Positions 54,051 to 61,594 of a stretch of DNA of 64,000 nucleotides are shown here, in pieces; position 1 is the stretch's first letter, and each line of letters opens with the position of its first letter. The notes under the pieces were generated by a model. That model saw only the letters and a list, made by a program, of their open reading frames with translations. It was not told the origin of the DNA and ran no database searches. This DNA is from JAUIAI01 sp041396685 (GTDB lineage Bacteria > Pseudomonadota > Gammaproteobacteria > Burkholderiales > Burkholderiaceae_E). The translations under genes were made by a program, and so were the position numbers. The stretch is taken from positions 62,001 through 126,000 of the forward strand of contig JAWKYD010000007.1 in the NCBI GenBank assembly GCA_041396685.1, given 5' to 3'.

Positions 54051-55298
54051 ATGACCATTCAGCGCACCGCCATTGGCGCGGCCATCGGTTTGCTGCTGGG
54101 CGCAGCTTCAATGCCCGCCTACAGTGCCGACACGATTCGCATGGCCTTCATGGATCCGCTGTCGGGCCCGTTCGCGGCCGTCGGCACCAGTGGCTTCAAG
54201 CAGTTCCAGTTCACGGCCGAGAAGATCAACGCGGCCGGCGGCATCCTGGGCAAGAAGGTCGAAATCGTCGGTTTCGATAACAAGGTTTCGCCCAAGGAGA
54301 GCCTCATCCAACTCAAGCGGGTGATCGCCGAAGGCATCCAGGTGATCTTCCAGGGCAATTCTTCGGGCGTGGCCAATGCGCTGATCGATGCGATTGACAA
54401 GCACAATTCACGCAATCCCGATCAACGCATCCTGTACATCAACTATTCGGCCGTCGACCCGGCGCTTACCAACGAGAAGTGCAGCTTCTGGCACTTCCGG
54501 ATGGATCCGCACGCCGACATGAAGATGAATGCGCTCACCGACGTGATCGCTGCTGACAAGGCGATGAAGAAGATCTACATCATCGGCCAGGACTATTCCT
54601 TCGGCAAGGCGGTGGCCGCGGCGGCGGTCCAGTACCTGGGCCAGAAACGGCCGGATATCGAGATCGTCGGCAACGAATTGCACCCGATCGGCAAGGTCAA
54701 GGATTTCTCCCCGTACATCGCGAAGATCAAAGCCTCCGGCGCACAGGCGATCATCACCGGCAACTGGGGCGCCGACATGCTCGGCCTGATCAAGGCGGCC
54801 AACGACGCCGGCCTCGATGTACCGTTCTATACCTACTACGCGGCCGGCAACGGCAACACGAAGGCCATTGGCGCCGGCGGCGTTGGGCGCGTGCGCTTGG
54901 TGGCAGAGGGAACCGCCAACCCGCCGATGACCCAGGAATGGGACGCCATCCTCACCGAATACAAAAAGAAAGAGCCGGACGAAGACTGGACCCAGCCGCG
55001 CACGTCCAATGCTTTGCGCATGGTCGCCGCGGCCATGGAAAAAGCCAAATCGACGGCGCCAATCAAGGTTGCCGGCGCGCTCGAGGGCATGAGCCTGACC
55101 ACTTGGTGGGGCGACAAGATCACCATGCGCGCCGATGATCACCAGATCCAGGCGCCGATCCGCATCTCGGTCCATACCGACAAGGGCATCAAGTGGGACA
55201 TGGACAACTCGGGCTACGGTCTGCTCAACGAGTCCGAGATCAGCGCCGAGGCCGCAGCAGTGCCCACCACCTGCAAGATGGAGCGCCCCGACAAGTAA
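54051..55298 (+). CDS. ABC transporter substrate-binding protein (second LIV cluster)
   Basis: A 415-residue exported protein with signal peptide ending MPAYSADT. The mature part starts with IRMAFMDPLSGPFAAVGTSG, then VEIVGFDNKVSPKESLIQLK, FQGNSSGVANALIDAID, KKIYIIGQDYSFGKAVAAAA and AIITGNWGADMLGLIKAAND, the LivK/PBP1 pattern for amino-acid, amide or aromatic-acid binding. ATG 54051 follows a strong GGAGGAGA. It heads the five-gene transporter cluster to 59110. The ligand is unknown. Confidence 0.95.
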   Translation: MTIQRTAIGAAIGLLLGAASMPAYSADTIRMAFMDPLSGPFAAVGTSGFKQFQFTAEKINAAGGILGKKVEIVGFDNKVSPKESLIQLKRVIAEGIQVIFQGNSSGVANALIDAIDKHNSRNPDQRILYINYSAVDPALTNEKCSFWHFRMDPHADMKMNALTDVIAADKAMKKIYIIGQDYSFGKAVAAAAVQYLGQKRPDIEIVGNELHPIGKVKDFSPYIAKIKASGAQAIITGNWGADMLGLIKAANDAGLDVPFYTYYAAGNGNTKAIGAGGVGRVRLVAEGTANPPMTQEWDAILTEYKKKEPDEDWTQPRTSNALRMVAAAMEKAKSTAPIKVAGALEGMSLTTWWGDKITMRADDHQIQAPIRISVHTDKGIKWDMDNSGYGLLNESEISAEAAAVPTTCKMERPDK

Positions 55299-55316
55299 CG
55301 GTCGGGCGCAATGCGC

Positions 55317-55354
55317 GCCACCCCGGTGCCAGCTTCTCCTGACATCGGGGTGGC
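55317..55354 (+). terminator. Long hairpin between binding-protein and permease genes
   Basis: GCCACCCCG (55317-55325) pairs perfectly with CGGGGTGGC (55346-55354), extended by three more pairs including one G-T, with a loop of about 14 bases. There is no T-run. The place, just after a binding-protein gene and before its permeases, fits an mRNA-stabilising or attenuating stem that keeps binding-protein levels high. Confidence 0.6.
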
Positions 55355-55426
55355 GGCCGCGCGGCCACGTTGGGCGGCCACGCGGTCACTGCGTGCTCTC
55401 ATCCCACGAACCTGGAGTGGTGCGGC

Positions 55427-56377
55427 GTGGCTGAACTGATCGTCTTCTCGCTGCTGAACGGACTGGTCTACGGCCTGTTGCTGTTCATGCTCTCGAGCGG
55501 CCTCACCCTGATCTTCTCGATGATGGGGGTGCTCAACTTTGCGCATGCGAGCCTGTACATGCTCGGCGCGTACTTCGCCTATTCGATCAGCCAGAAGATC
55601 GGTTTCTGGCCGGGGCTCGTGATCGCACCGATTGCCGTCGGCCTGGTCGGCGCCCTGATCGAGCGCTACGGTCTACGCCACGTGCACAAGTACGGACACG
55701 TGGCCGAGTTGATCTTCACCTTCGGGGTCGCGTTCCTGATCGAAGAAGTCGTCCAACTGATCTGGGGCAAGGCGAACGTCGACTACCGTGGGCCCGAGAT
55801 CCTCATGTTCCCTTTGTTCACCTTGTTCGGCACCGAGTTCCCTGCCTACAAGGCGTTCATGCTGGCAGTTTCGATCCTGATCTTCATCGGCCTGATGCTG
55901 GTGCTCACGCGATCGCGCGTGGGTCTGATCATCCAGGCGGCGATCACGCACCCGAACCAGGTCGCGATGCTCGGTCACAACGTGCCGCTGGTTTTCATGG
56001 GCGTGTTCGGAGTGGGTTCGGCGCTGGCTGGCCTGGCAGGGGTGATCGCCGGTCCGTCGCTGGGCACGTCGCCGAGCATGGCGATCGTGCTGGGCAGCAT
56101 CGTGTTCGTGGTGATCGTCGTCGGAGGCCTGGGTTCGTTGTTGGGCGCCTTTGTCGCATCGCTGCTGATCGGCATGATCCAGACCTTCGCGGTGGCCATC
56201 GACACCTCGATCGCCGACATGTTGGCAGTGGTCGGAATTTCGGTGGACACGGAGAGCGCGCTCAGCGATCTGTACACGCTCACGGTGGCACAGGTCGGGC
56301 CGATCCTGCCTTATCTGTTGCTGGTTCTGATTCTGGTCTTTCGGCCCAAGGGCCTGTTCGGGACGCGTGAGGTATGA
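55427..56377 (+). CDS. LivH-type ABC transporter permease (second cluster)
   Basis: A 316-residue membrane protein with FSLLNGLVYGLLLFMLSSGL, IFSMMGVLNFAHASLYMLGA, LVLTRSRVGLIIQAAITHPN as coupling segment, and closing LLVLILVFRPKGLFGTREV. I chose GTG 55427 (VAELIVFSLLNG) because GGAG lies nine bases upstream and the first helix begins there; earlier in-frame codons are not supported. The stop overlaps the ATG of the next permease (ATGA). Confidence 0.94.
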   Translation: MAELIVFSLLNGLVYGLLLFMLSSGLTLIFSMMGVLNFAHASLYMLGAYFAYSISQKIGFWPGLVIAPIAVGLVGALIERYGLRHVHKYGHVAELIFTFGVAFLIEEVVQLIWGKANVDYRGPEILMFPLFTLFGTEFPAYKAFMLAVSILIFIGLMLVLTRSRVGLIIQAAITHPNQVAMLGHNVPLVFMGVFGVGSALAGLAGVIAGPSLGTSPSMAIVLGSIVFVVIVVGGLGSLLGAFVASLLIGMIQTFAVAIDTSIADMLAVVGISVDTESALSDLYTLTVAQVGPILPYLLLVLILVFRPKGLFGTREV

Positions 56378-57666
56378 GCGAGCTGATCTCCAACATCGCC
56401 CTGCCGGGCACCCGTGGCTTCTGGCGGCGCCACCTCGTCTGGCTGATGGCGCTGGTGTTGTTGCTATTGATTCCGCAGGTGATCGGCTCGCGTGTCGCGA
56501 TCGCCGTTCTCAATCAAATGGCGATCATGGTGATCTTCACGGTCGCCTACAACATGCTGCTCGGCCAAGGCGGCATGCTCTCGTTCGGTCACGCGGTCTA
56601 CTTCGGGCTCGGCGGCTATTTCTCGATCCATCTGATCAATGCGATCGGCGAGAACGACTGGGCGATCCCGATCGTTCTGGTGCCGCTGATCGGCGGGCTT
56701 GCCGGGCTCGTGTTCGCGATCATCTTCGGAAGTTTCTCTACCAACCGGGCGGGCACCGTGTTCGCAATGATTTCGCTGGGCATCGGCGAACTCATCGCCG
56801 CCTCGTCGCTGATCTTCGTGAAGTTCTCCGGTGGCGAGGAAGGTGTCACCGGTGATCGCACCGATCCGCCGGCATTCCTCGGCGTCGATTTCGCGTCCGA
56901 GGTCGAGGTCTACTACCTGATCGTCGCCTGGATGATGATCGCGGTCTATCTGATGTACCGCTTCTCGCGCACACCCATCGGCCGGATCGCCAATGCCGTG
57001 CGTGACAACCCGGAGCGCGCGCAGTTCATCGGTTACTCACAAAAGCGAGTGCGGTTCATCTCGTTCGTGGTCTCGGGCATGTTCGCCGGCATCGCGGGAG
57101 CACTGTTCGCGATCAATTACGAGATCGTCACCGAGGAAACCGTCAATGCGATCACCTCGGGTGTGGTGCTGCTGCAAGCCTACATCGGGGGCGTGGGCTT
57201 CTTTGCCGGCCCGATCGTTGGTGCGGTCATCTACACGCTGCTGCAGACGCTGTTGTCGAACTACACCGAGATCTGGGCGTTCTATGTCGGCATCGTGTTC
57301 GTTGCCACCGTGATGTACGCACCCGCCGGTCTCACCGGCATCATCATGATGCACCAGCCCATCTGGCGCATCGGTGAGATGCGCTCGCTGATCGGCCCTT
57401 ACCTGAGGGTGCTGATACCCGGCGCGGTCAGTGCGATCGGATTCATCGGTCTTCTCGAACTGCTGCATTTCGTCAGTTCGCGCGGCACCGGCGAGTCCGT
57501 CAAGAACGTGTTCGGTATCGATTTCAACGCTGACACGTATTGGCCGTGGCTGTTGTTCGGGGCCCTGATCGTCATCGGCTTCTGGCTGGCCAGGCAGGCC
57601 GCACCACGCATGGTCCAGGCCTATCAGGCGGCCTTGCACCGGGCGTTTTCCGGAGATGCGGCATGA
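56374..57666 (+). CDS. LivM-type ABC transporter permease (second cluster)
   Basis: A 430-residue permease, longer than most LivM proteins because of an extra C-terminal part with two hydrophobic segments (LIPGAVSAIGFIGLLELLHF, YWPWLLFGALIVIGFWLARQ). Core motifs are NMLLGQGGMLSFGHAVYFGL, RFSRTPIGRIANAVRDNPER and YIGGVGFFAGPIVGAVIYTL. Both ends overlap neighbours by four bases (ATGA), so translation is coupled through the operon. Confidence 0.94.
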   Translation: MSELISNIALPGTRGFWRRHLVWLMALVLLLLIPQVIGSRVAIAVLNQMAIMVIFTVAYNMLLGQGGMLSFGHAVYFGLGGYFSIHLINAIGENDWAIPIVLVPLIGGLAGLVFAIIFGSFSTNRAGTVFAMISLGIGELIAASSLIFVKFSGGEEGVTGDRTDPPAFLGVDFASEVEVYYLIVAWMMIAVYLMYRFSRTPIGRIANAVRDNPERAQFIGYSQKRVRFISFVVSGMFAGIAGALFAINYEIVTEETVNAITSGVVLLQAYIGGVGFFAGPIVGAVIYTLLQTLLSNYTEIWAFYVGIVFVATVMYAPAGLTGIIMMHQPIWRIGEMRSLIGPYLRVLIPGAVSAIGFIGLLELLHFVSSRGTGESVKNVFGIDFNADTYWPWLLFGALIVIGFWLARQAAPRMVQAYQAALHRAFSGDAA

Positions 57667-58412
57667 GCGCCGCGATCGAACTGCGCGACGTGCGCAAGAA
57701 TTTCGGTCAGACCGAGATCATCCGTGGGGTCAATCTGAGCATTCGGGACGGCGAGCGGCACGCGATCATCGGTCCGAATGGCGCCGGCAAATCGACGCTG
57801 TTCAACCTGATCACTTCGCGGTTTCCGGTCACCTCGGGTGACATCCTGCTGCACGGGCGCTCCACTACCGGTCTGCAGCCCTTCGAGATCAACCGGCTCG
57901 GGCTCTCACGCAGCTTCCAGGTCACGAACATATTTCCGCGCATGAGCGTGTTCGAGAATGTCCGGTGTGGCGTGCTGTATGCACTCGGCTATCGCTACTC
58001 GATGTGGCACGACGTCGACAAGCTCGACGACGCCAACGACCGGGCAGGCCAGGTGCTGGCGGACATCGGTCTGTCCGCGCGTGCCATGGTGCCGGCGGGC
58101 GTGCTCACTTATGCCGAGCAGCGTGCACTGGAGATCGGCATCACGATTGCCGGTGGCGCGAAGGTGATCCTGCTCGACGAACCGACCGCCGGCATGAGCC
58201 GCTCCGAGACCGACCAGGTGGTCGAACTCGTGCGCCGTGTTACGGACCAGCGCACGCTGGTGATGGTCGAACACGACATGGGTGTCGTTTTCGGCCTGGC
58301 CGATCGCATCTCCGTATTGGTGTACGGCGAGGTCATCGCCACAGGTGCGCCCGACGAGATCCGCGGCAATGCCGCAGTACGCGAGGCCTACCTCGGTGAG
58401 GAGGTCGTCTGA
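57663..58412 (+). CDS. LivG-type ABC transporter ATP-binding protein (second cluster)
   Basis: A 249-residue ABC ATPase: Walker A GPNGAGKST, Q-loop region SRSFQVTNIFPRMSVFENVR, Walker B VILLDEPTAGM, H-loop VMVEHDMGVVFGL, and C-terminal REAYLGEE. The signature LTYAEQRALEIG is divergent from LSGGQ, as is often seen in LivG. It begins inside the permease stop (ATGA) and ends inside the next ATPase start (TGATG). Confidence 0.95.
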   Translation: MSAAIELRDVRKNFGQTEIIRGVNLSIRDGERHAIIGPNGAGKSTLFNLITSRFPVTSGDILLHGRSTTGLQPFEINRLGLSRSFQVTNIFPRMSVFENVRCGVLYALGYRYSMWHDVDKLDDANDRAGQVLADIGLSARAMVPAGVLTYAEQRALEIGITIAGGAKVILLDEPTAGMSRSETDQVVELVRRVTDQRTLVMVEHDMGVVFGLADRISVLVYGEVIATGAPDEIRGNAAVREAYLGEEVV

Positions 58413-59110
58413 TGATGCTCGAGGTGTCGGACCTGCACGCCTATTATGGCAAGAGCCATATCCTGCAAGGCGTGAGTTTCACCGTCGGCGAGGGCGAAAT
58501 CGTCAGCCTGTTGGGGCGTAACGGCGTGGGCCGTTCCACAACCTGCAAGGCGATCATGGGCGACGTGCCGCCGCAGGGCTCCATCAAGTTCCGGGGCCGC
58601 GAGATCGTCGGCCTGAAGCCGCACGAGATCGCCCGCCTGGGGCTCGGTTACGTACCCGAGAACCGCGACATCTTCCCGACCCTGACTGTGCGCGAGAATC
58701 TGCTGCTCGGCCAGAAGCATGCACGCCGCGAAGGCCGCTGGAAGATGCAGGCGATGTTCGACATGTTCCCCAACCTGGGCCGCCGTGCGGATACAGCCGG
58801 CGGTGTGCTTTCGGGCGGCGAGCAGCAGATGCTGACCATGTGCCGCACCCTGATGGGCGACCCCGATCTGATCATGATCGACGAACCCACCGAGGGTCTG
58901 GCGCCGATGATGGTCGAGCAGGTGGCCACCCTGCTCGAGGAGATCGCCGCCCGCAAGTTGTCCATCCTGCTGGTCGAGCAGAAGCTGACGATCGCATTGA
59001 AGATATCGCACCGTGTGCTGGTCATGGGCCACGGGCATATCGTGTTCGAGGGCACGCCTGACGAATTGCGCGCCAATGAGCAAATTCGTCAAGAATGGCT
59101 CGAGGTCTGA
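58412..59110 (+). CDS. LivF-type ABC transporter ATP-binding protein with Arg in Walker A
   Basis: A 232-residue ABC ATPase with LivF features: signature VLSGGEQQMLTMCRTL, Walker B DLIMIDEPTEGLAP, switch region LLVEQKLTIALKIS. Walker A reads GRNGVGRST: the lysine that contacts the ATP phosphates is replaced by Arg (codon CGT in GGC CGT TCC). I have seen this variant in related LivF proteins, so it may be a property of the subfamily rather than a defect. The LivG partner has a normal Walker A. It is the last gene of the overlapping transporter operon. Confidence 0.95.
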   Translation: MMLEVSDLHAYYGKSHILQGVSFTVGEGEIVSLLGRNGVGRSTTCKAIMGDVPPQGSIKFRGREIVGLKPHEIARLGLGYVPENRDIFPTLTVRENLLLGQKHARREGRWKMQAMFDMFPNLGRRADTAGGVLSGGEQQMLTMCRTLMGDPDLIMIDEPTEGLAPMMVEQVATLLEEIAARKLSILLVEQKLTIALKISHRVLVMGHGHIVFEGTPDELRANEQIRQEWLEV

Positions 59111-59160
59111 AGCGCACGCGATCAGCCCGTTGACGGCCGGCCCTGCAGGGAGTTTCATCC

Positions 59161-60135
59161 ATGGAAATCTTCGACTACGAAAACGTGTTGCTGCTGCCGC
59201 GCCGCTGTGCCGTGGCCAGTCGCCGCGAGTGTGATCCCTCGGTCGAGCTCGGCGGTCATCGTTTCCGCCTGCCGGCCGTGCCGGCGAACATGCGCACGGT
59301 CGTCGACGACCAGATCTGCGAATGGCTGGCGGGACATGGCTACTTCTACATTCACCACCGCTTCGACAACGATCCGCTCGCATTCGCGCGGCGCATGCGC
59401 GATCAGGGCCTGCCGGTGTCGCTGTCGGTAGGCGTGCGCGAATCCGACCGTTCGCTCGTCGATTCGCTGGCCGCGCAAGGTCTGGGTGCGGACTTCCTCA
59501 CGATCGACATCGCCCACGGCCACGCCGATTCGGTCAAGGCGATGATCCGCCACATCAAGGCGCGGCTGCCGAACGCCTTCGTGATCGGCGGCAACGTCGG
59601 CACGCCCGAGGCGGTGATGGATCTCGAGCGCTGGGGCGCCGATGCCACCAAGGTCGGCATCGGCCCGGGCAAGGTCTGCATCACGCGCATGAAAACCGGC
59701 TTCGGTACCGGCGGCTGGCAGCTCGCCGCGCTCAAGTGGTGTGCACGGGTGGCCACCAAGCCGGTCATCGCCGATGGCGGCATCCGCGAGCACGGCGACA
59801 TCGCCAAGTCGGTGCGCTTCGGCGCCACGATGGTCATGATCGGCTCGCTGTTCGCCGGCCACGAGGAGTCGCCGGGGCAGACCGTCGAGGTCGACGGCCG
59901 CCGCTACAAGGAGTATTTCGGCTCGGCCTCCGAGCACAACAAGGAACACCGCAGCTACATCGAGGGCAAGCGCATCCTCGAGCCGATCAAGGGCCTCCTG
60001 GCCGACACCTTGCGCGAGATGGAGGAAGACCTGCAGAGCGCGATTTCGTACGCCGGCGGGCGCGCGCTCGCCGATCTGCGCCGCGTCAACTACGTGATCC
60101 TCGGCCACGACAACCGGGCCGAATTCCTGAGCTGA
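59161..60135 (+). CDS. guaC: GMP reductase
   Basis: A 324-residue IMPDH/GMPR-type TIM barrel without CBS domains. It shows FDYENVLLLPRRCAVASR at the N-terminus, the active-site loop VGIGPGKVCITRMKTGFGTG with the catalytic Cys, IADGGIREHGDIAKSVRFGA and the flap YKEYFGSASEHNK. Length and loop agree with the GuaC group 2 enzymes that deaminate GMP to IMP with NADPH. GGGAG precedes ATG 59161. It lies 50 bases after the transporter operon on the same strand, so read-through is possible, though no functional connection is clear. Confidence 0.93.
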   Translation: MEIFDYENVLLLPRRCAVASRRECDPSVELGGHRFRLPAVPANMRTVVDDQICEWLAGHGYFYIHHRFDNDPLAFARRMRDQGLPVSLSVGVRESDRSLVDSLAAQGLGADFLTIDIAHGHADSVKAMIRHIKARLPNAFVIGGNVGTPEAVMDLERWGADATKVGIGPGKVCITRMKTGFGTGGWQLAALKWCARVATKPVIADGGIREHGDIAKSVRFGATMVMIGSLFAGHEESPGQTVEVDGRRYKEYFGSASEHNKEHRSYIEGKRILEPIKGLLADTLREMEEDLQSAISYAGGRALADLRRVNYVILGHDNRAEFLS

Positions 60136-60305
60136 TCGGCCCGTCGCTCGAATCGCCATCGGCGGCCCACCGCGCGGGCCGGTTGACCGGGAGGCGTGCT
60201 GATCGTGTCAGGCGCGGCGACGAGGTCGGCGTCTTGGGGGGAACGCACCGGCCTGTTCGCCGCGTCCCTCGCCTCGAGCGCAACAGCACACGCGGGAGAC
60301 GCCTG

Positions 60306-60875
60306 TCAGGCGCGGGAGGCACGTAGCAGAGCGCGCAGCGCCAGGTTGAGCTGTTTTTCCTTGTCTGCGGGCAGCGCGCCGTCGGCCGAGAACGCCTCGC
60401 CGGCATTGCCCACCGCGACGGTCTGCGGCAACAGCCACAGGCCCAGGTGGGTCAGCATCGCGCGGGTCAGCACGCTGCCGCGCATGCCGCCGAGCGCCCC
60501 CGGGCTGGCCGAGATCAGCAGCGTGGGCTTCATGGCGAGCGTGGCCCGGCCATCGATGACGCCATCGGCCTCGCGCAGGCGTGTGATCCAGTCGAAGGTG
60601 TTCTTGAGCAGCGCCGGCGGGCCGCCGTTGTACTCGGGCGAAGCGATGATCAGCGCATCGTGGGCGGCAATCTCGGTGGCGAGTTCGGCCGCCGCCGCCG
60701 GTACGCCCTCGACCTGTTCGAGATCGCCGTCGTAGATCGGCATGGGATGATCACGCAGGTCGAGCACCCGGGCATGTGCGCCTTGCATTTCGGCCGCCAC
60801 GGCGGCGGCCCGTGCGAGCTTTTTGTTCAACGAGGCGGTGCGGGTGCTGGCCGCGAAGCAGAGGATCCGGTTCAT
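60306..60875 (-). CDS. NADPH-dependent FMN reductase
   Basis: A 189-residue flavodoxin-fold reductase: FAASTRTASLNKKLARA binds the FMN phosphate, DLRDHPMPIYDGDLE follows, and SPEYNGGPPALLKNTFDW is the family signature, with PTLLISASPGALGGMRG near the middle. ATG 60875 opens the fold; the earlier in-frame starts would overlap the divergent neighbour. It may supply reduced flavin or reduce quinones or azo compounds. Confidence 0.92.
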   Translation of the reverse strand: MNRILCFAASTRTASLNKKLARAAAVAAEMQGAHARVLDLRDHPMPIYDGDLEQVEGVPAAAAELATEIAAHDALIIASPEYNGGPPALLKNTFDWITRLREADGVIDGRATLAMKPTLLISASPGALGGMRGSVLTRAMLTHLGLWLLPQTVAVGNAGEAFSADGALPADKEKQLNLALRALLRASRA

Positions 60876-60918
60876 GAGCGATACCATAACCGATCGCGCA
60901 ACGGGAGACACGGTAACC

Positions 60919-61503
60919 ATGAATGACTCGCCGACGGTCTGGGCCTTCGAGGGCGTATGCCCGGTCATCGACCCTACCGCCTACGTGCATCCGTCGGCGG
61001 TGCTGATCGGCGATGTCATCATCGGTCCGCGCTGTTACGTCGGCGGCAATGCGGTACTGCGGGGTGATTTCGGCCGCATCGAGTTGCGCGCCGAGTCCAA
61101 TCTGCAGGACAACTGCACGGTGCACTCGCTGCCCGATTTCGATTGCGTGCTCGAGGAGCGTGCGCACATCGGCCACGGCGCGATCGTGCACGGCGCGCAC
61201 ATCGGCCGTGACGCGCTGGTGGGCATGAACGCCGTCGTGCTCGATCGCGCGCGCGTCGGCGCGCAGGCGATCCTGGGCGCGATGAGCCTGGTGAAGAACG
61301 GCGGCGAGGTGCCGCCGCGGGTCCTGTGGGCGGGAGTCCCCGGGCGGGTCGTGCGCGAGTTGAACGACCGCGACATCGCCCGCAAGGGCATGGGCACCGA
61401 CGGTTATATCGAGCTCGCCGCGCGTTGCCTGGTCGGTCTGCGCCCGGCCCGGGCACTTACCGAGCCCGAGGTCGACCGGCCGCGCACGCACTGGTCTTTC
61501 TGA
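60919..61503 (+). CDS. Gamma-carbonic-anhydrase-fold hexapeptide protein (PaaY-like)
   Basis: A 194-residue left-handed beta-helix protein. The metal-site pattern is visible: RGDFGRIELRAESNLQDNCT with VHS just after, then RAHIGHGAIVHGAHIG. Hexapeptide repeats continue through VGMNAVVLDRARVGAQAILG. The C-terminal GTDGYIELAARCL resembles PaaY, a thioesterase/carbonic anhydrase-like helper of phenylacetate catabolism. GGGAG lies upstream of ATG 60919; an alternative ATG 60874 has no ribosome site. It is divergent from the FMN reductase and stands before the IorA gene, which fits arylacetyl-CoA metabolism. Confidence 0.9.
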   Translation: MNDSPTVWAFEGVCPVIDPTAYVHPSAVLIGDVIIGPRCYVGGNAVLRGDFGRIELRAESNLQDNCTVHSLPDFDCVLEERAHIGHGAIVHGAHIGRDALVGMNAVVLDRARVGAQAILGAMSLVKNGGEVPPRVLWAGVPGRVVRELNDRDIARKGMGTDGYIELAARCLVGLRPARALTEPEVDRPRTHWSF

Positions 61504-61594
61504 GGTCATGTCACCGCGTCGCGGGCGCGCCGGTCGGCCGGTGCGGCTTCCGGCGGCGCGGTCAGAGGGGGCGTGAGGCCTCCGGGAGCGAGAG

